Below are positions 6,002 through 13,297 of a stretch of DNA of 15,213 nucleotides, one piece after another (positions within the stretch are counted from its first letter, which is position 1; each line of letters starts with the position of its first letter). Origin of the DNA: an uncultured Lachnospiraceae bacterium (lineage in GTDB: Bacteria > Bacillota > Clostridia > Lachnospirales > Lachnospiraceae). Position numbers and translations under genes: made by a program. Below the pieces are notes generated by a model that worked only from the letters and a program-made list of their open reading frames with translations, searched no databases and was not told the origin of the DNA. The stretch is from assembly GCA_902476645.1 (NCBI GenBank), contig CABSEG010000070.1, positions 1-15,213 of the forward strand. Direction: 5' to 3'.

Positions 6002-7069
6002 CTACTCCTTTTTCGGTTCTGCCACACAGTCCTTTGAAAGCCTGTGCCGATACTGGATGTCCAACAGCGTCCCTACCAGTCCTTTAGGCAGGAACAGAAC
6101 CATAACCACCAACACGACTCCTAGAAGCAACTGCCACATGTTTCCGAACAGGCTGGAAAACTGATTTTGCAGCAGGCTGATGAGAAGTGCCCCCACCATG
6201 GCTCCCGTCAGATTTCCCCTTCCGCCTACAGCCAGCCATACTAAAATCATGGTAGAAAAACTCACGCCTGCATTTTCTATGGAAATAAAGGAAGTCATGG
6301 GGATATAGAGAGCTCCTGCAAATCCCGCTATAGCCCCGGAAATAACGAATACAGCCATCTTAAACACGGCCGGGTGATAGCCGAGAAATTGCAGTCTGGC
6401 TTCATTGTCACGGATCGAGTGAATTACCTTTCCAAATCTGCCGTTTAACAGCCACAGGCAAAACAGATAAACCAGAATCAGCGCGGCCAGGGCAATGTAA
6501 TACCACCCTGTCAGGGAGATGGAGTGCCCAAAGAAGGTGATTTCTCCCAGTCCTCTGGCAATTCCATTGATGCCGCTGGAACCGCCCGTATAAGTCTGCT
6601 GGTTTTTGATCAGCAGTTCAAATAAAGCGGCAAAGGCAAGGGTGATGATGTTAAAAAATACACCTTTAATCTTGCTGGTGAAAATAAAGTATCCCAATAC
6701 CAGGGCCAGAAGGGCCGGTATCGCCACGCTCAGCACTGCGGCGGTTCCCACGTTTGCCAAAGGCTTATAAAGCAGCGGAAGCTCCGTCAAACCGCCCGAC
6801 TGCATAAAAAACGGAATCCCATCCTGGCTGGCCAGGGAGATGCCAAGAATATATCCGCCCAGTCCGAAGAATACGGCAAAACCCAGATTCATCAAACCCG
6901 CTCCACCCCACAGAAGATCCAGGGCCAAAGCAAAAATCATATAGGAGATGAATTTTCCAAAGATCTGGGTCATATAAGGGGAGGTCACTGCCGGAAGCAG
7001 GGCCAGCAGTCCAAACAGGGCCAGAGCAATCCACTTTTCTACTGTAATCCTTTTTAATTTCGCTCTCAT
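6002..7069 (-). CDS. urtC: Urea/branched-chain amino acid type permease UrtC
   Basis: A 355-residue membrane protein of the LivM/UrtC family with about nine or ten hydrophobic segments, including LDLLWGGAGLMNLGFAVFFG near the N-terminus and the family's cytoplasmic coupling region GKVIHSIRDNEARLQFLGYH. GQxx-type ends such as FLPKGLVGTLLDIQYRHR close it. Together with UrtB it forms the membrane channel for UrtD/UrtE. ATG 7069 is preferred over GTG 7078, since AGAAGGTGA there serves as the ribosome site. It starts 5 nt after urtB and its stop lies in the ribosome site of urtD, so the genes are one operon. Confidence 0.85.
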   Translation of the reverse strand: MRAKLKRITVEKWIALALFGLLALLPAVTSPYMTQIFGKFISYMIFALALDLLWGGAGLMNLGFAVFFGLGGYILGISLASQDGIPFFMQSGGLTELPLLYKPLANVGTAAVLSVAIPALLALVLGYFIFTSKIKGVFFNIITLAFAALFELLIKNQQTYTGGSSGINGIARGLGEITFFGHSISLTGWYYIALAALILVYLFCLWLLNGRFGKVIHSIRDNEARLQFLGYHPAVFKMAVFVISGAIAGFAGALYIPMTSFISIENAGVSFSTMILVWLAVGGRGNLTGAMVGALLISLLQNQFSSLFGNMWQLLLGVVLVVMVLFLPKGLVGTLLDIQYRHRLSKDCVAEPKKE

Positions 7070-7074
7070 GCTTA

Positions 7075-7938
7075 TCACCTTCTTTCCTTTGATGCAAATA
7101 GGCCCTGGGGCTTAAATCGAATCAGCACGATAATCACAATAAAAATCAAAAGCTTGGCTGTGATCTCACTCATATATCCGGCCATCAGCGTTGAAGATTC
7201 GCTGATTACGAAGGAACCGAAAAAGGTTCCCACGATGGAGTTCAGTCCTCCCAGTACTACCACTAAAAAGCTGTCCACAATGTAGGTGGTTCCCATTCCT
7301 GGCGTAACGCTCTTTACCGGTCCTAACAGGATTCCCGCCAGACCGGCCAGACCGCACCCATAAGCAAAAGTGATACAGTCAATCTTTGCGGAGTTGATTC
7401 CCAGACATTGAGTCATCTGCCGATTCTGGGTGATGGCGCGAAGCTGCATGCCGTAGGAGGTTTTAAAAAACAACAGCAGAGTCACCGCCAAAACCGCAAG
7501 AGCTACCGCAATCAGGATGATGTTGTAAATTGGAATCGTCACAGAGCCAAGGGTAATGCTCTCCTCCATCGGCAGAGATAAAAGCTGATCCTCGGGCCCG
7601 TAGATGCTTCTTACCAATTGCTGAAATATGTATGTCAAGGCAAAAGTCGCCAGCAGCGTTTCCGCCACCTTGCCATAGAGCTTCCGGATCAACAGCTGCT
7701 CTACCAAAGCTCCCACCGCCCCGGTAAAAATAAACGCCGCGATACAGGCCACGCCGAAGGGAAGGTGAAGCGTATTTACGCAGGTGCAGCCAACATAGGC
7801 TCCCAGCATGATAAATTCTCCGTGCGCCATATTTACCACATCCAGCATTCCAAAAACGATCACCAATCCCACGGCCGCTAAAAACATGATGGCTGAGTTG
7901 CTCAGTCCATTTGCAAACTGCGAAAGAAACAATTCCAT
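7075..7938 (-). CDS. urtB: Urea/branched-chain amino acid type permease UrtB
   Basis: A 287-residue LivH/UrtB-type permease with about eight membrane helices. Typical stretches are FGMLDVVNMAHGEFIMLGAY (about 29-48), the coupling loop GMQLRAITQNRQMTQCLGIN and VVVLGGLNSIVGTFFGS. It is a subunit of the membrane channel. ATG 7938 is preferred to GTG 7947 because AGAGAGGTGA fits as ribosome site 5 nt before it. A stem-loop in the 69-nt gap after urtA probably separates the high output of the binding protein from that of the permeases. No broken or missing parts. Confidence 0.85.
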   Translation of the reverse strand: MELFLSQFANGLSNSAIMFLAAVGLVIVFGMLDVVNMAHGEFIMLGAYVGCTCVNTLHLPFGVACIAAFIFTGAVGALVEQLLIRKLYGKVAETLLATFALTYIFQQLVRSIYGPEDQLLSLPMEESITLGSVTIPIYNIILIAVALAVLAVTLLLFFKTSYGMQLRAITQNRQMTQCLGINSAKIDCITFAYGCGLAGLAGILLGPVKSVTPGMGTTYIVDSFLVVVLGGLNSIVGTFFGSFVISESSTLMAGYMSEITAKLLIFIVIIVLIRFKPQGLFASKERR

Positions 7939-7963
7939 GATATTCACCTCTCTTTGTTAATCG

Positions 7964-8003
7964 AAAGCCCGCCCAACGCTTTCCAATCTGTCAGGCAGGC
8001 TTT
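7964..8003 (-). other. Stem-loop between urtA and urtB
   Basis: A 14-bp stem (GTCAGGCAGGCTTT against AAAGCCCGCCCAAC, with G-U pairs) starts 4 bp after the urtA stop. On the minus strand there is no proper T-run, so it more likely protects the urtA 3' end or partly terminates, favouring binding-protein mRNA. On the plus strand five T follow, but no plus-strand gene needs a terminator here. Confidence 0.55.
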
Positions 8004-8007
8004 TTGC

Positions 8008-9231
8008 TTATGACGCTTCGGAAATCTCAGGAACCGGTTCTACCAATCCGTCTGATTCATATACAATCTCAAAGGTCAAATCCTCCTTCACTTTTCCAAT
8101 ATAGGAATGCAACCATGCATGGTGGTTCGTCTCATCCATTTTCAGCGTTCCCCCTGGAGAATCCCATTCCATTCCCGCCGCCGCGTTGATGATATCCTGG
8201 GAATCCAAAGACCCTTCGGCCAGCTCGATGGCTTTGGCCAGCATATAAATTCCATGATAAGCGGCCTCTGCCGAATTCGTCACCGTGGTATCCGTGCCAA
8301 ACTCCTCTTCGTATTTCTCTACAAATGCCTTGTTCTCCGGCGTATCAATGGTGTTAAAGTAGTCAAAGCAGGAATACGTGCCCACTGCCGACTCTCCGGC
8401 GCCCTTTACGCCGCCCTCATGGGTGGCTGTAGAGCAGATCGGTACTTCTTCAGGGTCCATTCCATATTGGGTGTACTGCTTATAGAACGGAACCACGCTG
8501 TTTCCCGCCACCACGGAAAATACCACATCCGGGTCTGCCTCTTTGATCTTATTGATGACAGAGGAAAAGTCCGTACAGTTGGTGGGCGTGTATTCCTCTC
8601 CACAGATCTCTCCTCCATTTTCTTCCACAAGCTGCTTGGCATAGCTGATGGAAATCTTAGGGAACTCATAGTCCGTTCCCACAAAAAACACTTTTTTGCC
8701 CAGATGTTCCAGGATCCACGGAACATAGTCTTTGATCTGCTGACTGGGACAGGTATTCGTATAGAGCACATTTTCAGAAGGAGTTCCTCCCTCGTAGAAG
8801 GTGTTGTAAATCAGCAGCGAATCATACTGCTCAATGATGGGCACCACCGCTTCCCTGGTTGCGGAAGTATTCGTCCCTACAATAGCGCACACCTCGTCTT
8901 TTAAAATCATCTCCTGGGCTTTTTCTGCTGCCATGGCAGGATCAGAACCGTAATCTGAGATATAGGGAATGATTTTCTTACCGTTAATGCCTCCCGCCTC
9001 ATTAATCTCGTCAATGGCCATCTTTGCCGCATTCTGCATGGGCGTCTCGGAAATAGACCAATCACCTGTCGTAGAGTAAAGCACACCGATCTTGATTCCA
9101 TCTTCCGAAGACTCGGATACAGTGTCTGTTCCGGAAGCCTGGGTGGCCCCTTCTCCCTCTCCGCATCCGCTTACCAGGCTCGCAGTCAACACAGCCGCCA
9201 TACAAAGTGCCAATGCTTTTCTTTTTTTCAT
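8008..9231 (-). CDS. urtA: UrtA-like substrate-binding lipoprotein
   Basis: A 407-residue lipoprotein: basic N-terminus, hydrophobic core and lipobox LVSGC with Cys23 as lipidated residue. The mature part is a type I periplasmic-binding fold of the urea/amide group (IKIGVLYSTTGDWSISETPM, AIDEINEAGGINGKKI, SPGGTLKMDETNHH). UrtA proteins bind urea; close relatives bind short amides and amino acids, and no urease is nearby, so the ligand may differ. ATG 9231 was chosen because AAGGAGGAG (9238-9246) lies 6 nt before it; the longer frame start lacks a site. It is the first gene of the transporter operon, preceded by its own promoter and a leader hairpin. Confidence 0.85.
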   Translation of the reverse strand: MKKRKALALCMAAVLTASLVSGCGEGEGATQASGTDTVSESSEDGIKIGVLYSTTGDWSISETPMQNAAKMAIDEINEAGGINGKKIIPYISDYGSDPAMAAEKAQEMILKDEVCAIVGTNTSATREAVVPIIEQYDSLLIYNTFYEGGTPSENVLYTNTCPSQQIKDYVPWILEHLGKKVFFVGTDYEFPKISISYAKQLVEENGGEICGEEYTPTNCTDFSSVINKIKEADPDVVFSVVAGNSVVPFYKQYTQYGMDPEEVPICSTATHEGGVKGAGESAVGTYSCFDYFNTIDTPENKAFVEKYEEEFGTDTTVTNSAEAAYHGIYMLAKAIELAEGSLDSQDIINAAAGMEWDSPGGTLKMDETNHHAWLHSYIGKVKEDLTFEIVYESDGLVEPVPEISEAS

Positions 9232-9252
9232 AATAATCTCCTCCTTGTAATA

Positions 9253-9300
9253 GAACAAAAAAAGAGACCTTTGATATTTTTATCAAAAGCCTCTTTGCTC
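9253..9300 (-). terminator. Terminator-like leader hairpin before urtA
   Basis: Minus-strand arms AGAGGCTTTTGATA (9294-9281) and TATCAAAGGTCTCT (9276-9263) form a strong stem with a 4-nt loop, followed by seven T. An outer stem (GAGCAAA with TTTGTTC) encloses the T-run. Only a few bases separate it from the urtA ribosome site, leaving no room for a promoter, so urtA mRNA must read through it: a likely attenuator. It also ends transcripts from pucR. Confidence 0.75.
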
Positions 9301-9338
9301 TTTACTTCTATCTTTTACTCTCTTCGAAGATGTTACAG

Positions 9339-9367
9339 ATTCTAGCACAGGTTTTTTTTATTTTCAA
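9339..9367 (-). promoter_or_regulatory. Promoter of the urt operon
   Basis: TTGAAA (9367-9362), 17 nt and TAGAAT (9344-9339) on the minus strand, with an extended -10 (TGC before TAGAAT). The start would be near 9332, about 32 nt before the hairpin. TCTTCGAAGA, a short palindrome, lies just after the start and could be a regulator site. Confidence 0.7.
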
Positions 9368-9414
9368 GTGGCGGAAGCCCAATCTTTTTCTCTCTTCTTT
9401 GTGCTCGGATACAA

Positions 9415-10572
9415 TCATAACAGATCCAGGATCTTAAACGCAAAGGCAATACGAAACCGTTCTTCGAATGTGCCAAGGTCTGCTCCCAAAATTTTCTTCA
9501 CCTTATTTAGCTGATAATTGATGGTATTTCTATGCACATACATACGATCCGCCACCTTTTTTACGCTTCCATCGCACTCCAGATAAAGCCTCAGAATCTC
9601 CAGATAATCGGTGCCATGCTCCCGGTCAAAGGATATCAGCTTTCCAAGTATATCCTCCGCATATTCTTTCAGCACTTCTGTGCTGTCTAGACTTAAAAAA
9701 ATCTTCTGTACATCCAGATCGTCATAGCACAAAAGACTTTTCCCCTGCTTTCTGCACAGGTCCAGCAGCGAAGAAGCTCTGCGATAGTTCATAGAAAGAT
9801 CGTTTACATTGCCGCGGTTGGAACTGATAGCGAAAACAAGCTTTTGTCCCTCACTCAAGGTGTTATTGACCGCTAACAACGCTGTCGTCAGTTCCGAAAA
9901 CTGTCCTTCAGAAAGGCCGCACAAGACATAGACATATCCTCTTTCATTTTGGAAGTAACCCTTCCAAACCGATATATGGCTGAGAAGGCGATCCATTTCA
10001 AAACGAAGAGAAGGCCGGATCTCTTCCAGTCCTTCCGCCTGAAGCATGGGTGCTATAAACACACAGCAGCAGTTGGCTGTACGGTCAAAGTCATGCAACT
10101 CCAAAAGCGGAAGGTATCTGGCTGATTTCTGTGGAAAAAAAATCAAATTTTTCAGCGTAATCCCCACATCTTCTTCTGCCTTTTCGCTCCTGATGATCTG
10201 GTTGCAAAAATCCCTTGTAATATCTACCAGTCTGGTCTCCCAAGGCACCGTAAACAGTGGAAATTTTTCCCGATCGCAATATTCTGTCAGTTCCTCTGGC
10301 ACTTTCTTCAGATAAGGTCCCAGATTCAGAACCAGGCCGCTGGCTCCATAATGCTTCAGACTTTTTGCAAATCCAAGCAACCAGTCTGTTCCCTTATATC
10401 CGATCCCTGTGGTAAATACCAGCTCTCCTCCATATAGAAATTGGCTGGCTGCCTCATCTTCCAGTGTATGAATCCATTGTACCAGACCATTCATCCCGTC
10501 CCGTCCTGCCACTACCTGCATATGATACAGCCTTCTGGAATTCTCACACAATGTGCCAAGATTTACCGCCAT
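9415..10572 (-). CDS. PucR-family transcriptional regulator
   Basis: A 385-residue regulator. The N-terminal half (GLVQWIHTLEDEAASQFLYG, then GGELVFTTGIGYKG) is the PucR sensor domain. A middle region of degenerate GGDEF type follows, and residues 323-385 hold the PucR C-terminal helix-turn-helix, with MYVHRNTINYQLNKV at 344-358. Relatives control purine, amino acid and taurine-type catabolism in response to a pathway ligand. GGGAGG precedes the ATG. It lies 46 nt after the dehydrogenase gene, so it is in the catabolic operon and directly upstream of the urt promoter, which it most likely controls along with the aminotransferase promoter. Ligand unknown. Confidence 0.85.
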   Translation of the reverse strand: MAVNLGTLCENSRRLYHMQVVAGRDGMNGLVQWIHTLEDEAASQFLYGGELVFTTGIGYKGTDWLLGFAKSLKHYGASGLVLNLGPYLKKVPEELTEYCDREKFPLFTVPWETRLVDITRDFCNQIIRSEKAEEDVGITLKNLIFFPQKSARYLPLLELHDFDRTANCCCVFIAPMLQAEGLEEIRPSLRFEMDRLLSHISVWKGYFQNERGYVYVLCGLSEGQFSELTTALLAVNNTLSEGQKLVFAISSNRGNVNDLSMNYRRASSLLDLCRKQGKSLLCYDDLDVQKIFLSLDSTEVLKEYAEDILGKLISFDREHGTDYLEILRLYLECDGSVKKVADRMYVHRNTINYQLNKVKKILGADLGTFEERFRIAFAFKILDLL

Positions 10573-10618
10573 ATATATCCTCCCTATGAGCGGATTCCAT
10601 TTGGGGTCTTGCTTTTGT

Positions 10619-11776
10619 CTAATTCTGCCATAGCTTTTTATAGATCTCTGTCATGTCCCGCAGATGAACCGCTTTTCTCGTATTACCGGGACTTCCGCTT
10701 TCCAGCGCGTCCCGGCTCATCTTGTCGATATTGTTCATAAATTCGTGTTCGTCTATCCCATATGCCCTTAATGAGGGCACTTCACAAGTATGGCACAATT
10801 CCTCTAATTTTACAATCATTTTTTTTGCGGCTTCCATGTCCCGCATATCTTCTCCTGCTGCTCCAATGACTCTTGCAATGTCCGCAAAGCGCTCACAGGC
10901 TCCGTCCAGTGCGAAGCTTAGACATTCCTTTAACAGCATGGCGTTGGAAAGTCCGTGGGGGACATGAAACAGCGCCCCAATGGGACGGCTCATGCCGTGA
11001 ACCAGCGTGACGGACGAATTGTTGATGCAGATCCCCGCCTCAAAAGCGGCCATGGCCATCTGCTCTGCTGCTGTTTCATCTCCTTCCCCACAATAGGCCT
11101 TGGGCAGATAGGAAAAAATCCTCTTTATGGCAGATAAGGCCAGCGTATCCGTCATAGGCGTGGCTTTCCGGGACGTATAGGCTTCTATGGCGTGAGTCAG
11201 GGCATCCAATCCGGTAGCCGCCACCACGCTCTTGGGGGCAGACAGTGAACAGGCAGGATCCACGACTGCCAGACTCGGAAGCAGGACGTCTCCCTTTAAC
11301 AGCATTTTCACATTGGCAGACGTATCCGTGATAATCGTAAATTTGGTGGCCTCCGATCCCGTTCCGGCTGTGGTGGGTATGGCCACAATGGGAGGCGTTG
11401 AATTTGAAATCTCCTTTCCCATATAGGCGGAGAGAGGACCTTCATTGGTAATCTGCGCCGCAATGGCCTTGGCAGAGTCCAGCGGGCTGCCTCCTCCGAT
11501 TCCAATACAGAACTCACACTGCTCTTTTCGGAAAAGCTCCACTCCCTGTGCAATCATCTCATCAGTTGGTTCTCCGGTAATGCCGTCAAATACCACACAC
11601 CCGGTGCCAGTTTCCTCCAGCGCTTTTTTTAATCGAATCATCATCTCCGACTTTGCCACATGCTTTCCTGTGACTACCAGCGCCTTTTTTCCGTAACGTT
11701 TCCAGTATTCTTTTGCTTTCTCCATGGCCCCTTCTCCCATAATGGAAATGTCCGGCATGAAAAATGTACTCGCCAT
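10619..11776 (-). CDS. Iron-dependent (group III) alcohol dehydrogenase
   Basis: A 385-residue enzyme, normal length for the family. The NAD(P)-binding motif is GGGSPLD (94-100). Metal ligands are visible as D191 and H195 (GLDALTHAIEAY), H260 (TLVHGMSRPIGALFH) and H274 (HVPHG). It should interconvert an aldehyde and an alcohol. Behind an aminotransferase it probably reduces the semialdehyde product: sulfoacetaldehyde to isethionate, malonate semialdehyde to 3-hydroxypropionate or succinate semialdehyde to 4-hydroxybutyrate. Sulfoacetaldehyde reductases of gut bacteria belong to this family. GGGAGG stands before the ATG, 24 nt after the aminotransferase stop, so the two are cotranscribed. Substrate not proven. 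Confidence 0.85.
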   Translation of the reverse strand: MASTFFMPDISIMGEGAMEKAKEYWKRYGKKALVVTGKHVAKSEMMIRLKKALEETGTGCVVFDGITGEPTDEMIAQGVELFRKEQCEFCIGIGGGSPLDSAKAIAAQITNEGPLSAYMGKEISNSTPPIVAIPTTAGTGSEATKFTIITDTSANVKMLLKGDVLLPSLAVVDPACSLSAPKSVVAATGLDALTHAIEAYTSRKATPMTDTLALSAIKRIFSYLPKAYCGEGDETAAEQMAMAAFEAGICINNSSVTLVHGMSRPIGALFHVPHGLSNAMLLKECLSFALDGACERFADIARVIGAAGEDMRDMEAAKKMIVKLEELCHTCEVPSLRAYGIDEHEFMNNIDKMSRDALESGSPGNTRKAVHLRDMTEIYKKLWQN

Positions 11777-11800
11777 ATCTCTTCCCTCCCTTTTCCTCTG

Positions 11801-13132
11801 CTATAGGTTCAGATACGTTTCATCCACCATAGTCAGGACCGCATCCAGCTTCACCAGTTCTTCCAAAAGCTGTCCTTCCGTAATGATCAGAGGCGGACAT
11901 ACGAATATCATATTCTCATGGGAATACGTCATAAATCCTTTAGCCTTTAACGCGCCTACAATTTTTCCCATAATCCCTTTGGGATCTCTTCCATAGGGCA
12001 CCAGCGCTTCCTTCGTCTTTTTATCCTTTACCAGCTCCAGGGCAGAAAACAAGCCAATATAACGCACGTCTCCCACGCTTGGATGGGCCTCTTTTAACTT
12101 TTCCAGTTCTTTTCCCAACAGTTTTCCCACTCTCTGTACGTTTTCCAGCACGTTGGCTTTCTGATAATAACGGACGCAGGCCACGCCCGCCGCACAAGCC
12201 AGTGGATGTCCAGAGTAGGTCAAGCCGCAGGATAAGGTATTGTGGTCAAAGTATGCGGCAATTTTGCTGGATACTGCCACTCCCCCAAGCTGTACATAGC
12301 CACAGGTCACTCCCTTTGCAAAGGTTACAATATCCGGTACCACGTCAAAATTTTCAAAGGCAAACATTTTTCCGGTGCGTCCGAAGCCTGCCATAACCTC
12401 ATCGCAGATCATGAGGATGCCAAACTCATCACAGAGCTTTCTTACGCCTGGCAAATATCCTTTCGGCGGTATGATAATACCATTTGAGCCAGTGATGGTC
12501 TCCATTTCTATGGCCGCCACCTGATCCGGTCCCTCATAGATGATCTGCTCCCGCAGCTTTGCCAGATAATACTCCGTGGCCTCCTCCTCCGATGCGAATG
12601 CAATGGGCTCCCGATAAATATAAGGATCAAAGAATTTTACAAACCCCGGAATGCCAGGTTCCAGCGCATACCTGCGAGGCTCTCCCGTCAGATTTCCAGC
12701 CCCGAAGGAAGATCCGTGATAGCTGCGATAACGGGAAAAGATTTTGTTTCTCCCCGTAAACATCCTGGCAATTTTAATGGCATTCTCATTGGCATCTGCT
12801 CCGGCATTCGTAAAAAATATTTTACCGAAGGAATCCGGTAAAAGCTCCACAAGCATCTTTGCCAGCTTGGCTCTGCTCTTAGCCGCATGACCTGGGCCTA
12901 TGAAACAAAATTTTTCTGCCTGGTCCTTAATGGCCTCTATGATATCCTCATTTCCAAATCCCAGATTCATATTCACAAGCTGGGAAGACATATCCGTATA
13001 GCGATTCCCATCATAATCATAAAAGTAAATTCCCTCTGCGCGCTCCACCGGAATCGGATTGGTCTCTGCCTGTTTGCTCCAGGACTGCAATACATACTCT
13101 TTTGAAGTTTTCACAATTTCTTTTCCTGTCAT
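11801..13132 (-). CDS. Class III PLP aminotransferase (taurine/omega-amino acid type)
   Basis: A 443-residue fold-type I aminotransferase. NAGADANENAIK (109-120), SRYRSYHGSS (133-142), ICDEVMAGFGRTGK (242-255) with the PLP-ring Asp244, and FAKGV with PLP-lysine K273 are visible. SRYRSYHG and LTGEPRR match the taurine-pyruvate/taurine-2-oxoglutarate branch, but beta-alanine and GABA enzymes are close. It moves an amino group to pyruvate or 2-oxoglutarate and gives a semialdehyde for the next gene's dehydrogenase. AAGGAG stands 9 nt before ATG 13132. It opens the catabolic operon behind its own promoter and hairpin. Confidence 0.85.
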   Translation of the reverse strand: MTGKEIVKTSKEYVLQSWSKQAETNPIPVERAEGIYFYDYDGNRYTDMSSQLVNMNLGFGNEDIIEAIKDQAEKFCFIGPGHAAKSRAKLAKMLVELLPDSFGKIFFTNAGADANENAIKIARMFTGRNKIFSRYRSYHGSSFGAGNLTGEPRRYALEPGIPGFVKFFDPYIYREPIAFASEEEATEYYLAKLREQIIYEGPDQVAAIEMETITGSNGIIIPPKGYLPGVRKLCDEFGILMICDEVMAGFGRTGKMFAFENFDVVPDIVTFAKGVTCGYVQLGGVAVSSKIAAYFDHNTLSCGLTYSGHPLACAAGVACVRYYQKANVLENVQRVGKLLGKELEKLKEAHPSVGDVRYIGLFSALELVKDKKTKEALVPYGRDPKGIMGKIVGALKAKGFMTYSHENMIFVCPPLIITEGQLLEELVKLDAVLTMVDETYLNL

Positions 13133-13163
13133 CGCTTACCGCTCCTTATTCTTTATTTTTTTG

Positions 13164-13212
13164 GTACAAAAAAAGATGCAGAAAACAAAAACGGTTTCCT
13201 ACATCTTTGTAC
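13164..13212 (-). terminator. Terminator-like leader hairpin before the aminotransferase gene
   Basis: Minus-strand arms AGATGTAGGAAAC (13206-13194) and GTTTTCTGCATCT (13186-13174), then seven T. An outer stem GTACAAA/TTTGTAC encloses the T-run. It starts about 3-4 nt after the predicted transcription start and ends 16 nt before the ribosome site. It may also end lepA transcripts, as no other hairpin follows lepA. Confidence 0.75.
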
Positions 13213-13221
13213 GATGACACC

Positions 13222-13249
13222 ATTATAGCATTTTATTCTCTGATGTCTA
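13222..13249 (-). promoter_or_regulatory. Promoter of the aminotransferase operon
   Basis: TAGACA (13249-13244), 16 nt and TATAAT (13227-13222) on the minus strand, with TGC before the -10 as in the urt promoter. Predicted start near 13215. Confidence 0.7.
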
Positions 13250-13297
13250 CCCACTTTAGCCCAATTTTTTTTGTGCTCTGTATCAGGGTTTTATCTT

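Noticed and set aside
7964..8003. Plus-strand terminator
   Set aside because: It has T residues on that strand but no plus-strand gene ends here; I list it as an intergenic stem-loop of the urt mRNA.
8107..8904. 265-codon plus-strand frame
   Set aside because: Antisense shadow of urtA, with no recognisable domain.
12079..12396. 105-codon plus-strand frame
   Set aside because: Shadow of the aminotransferase gene, Pro/Arg-rich without motif.
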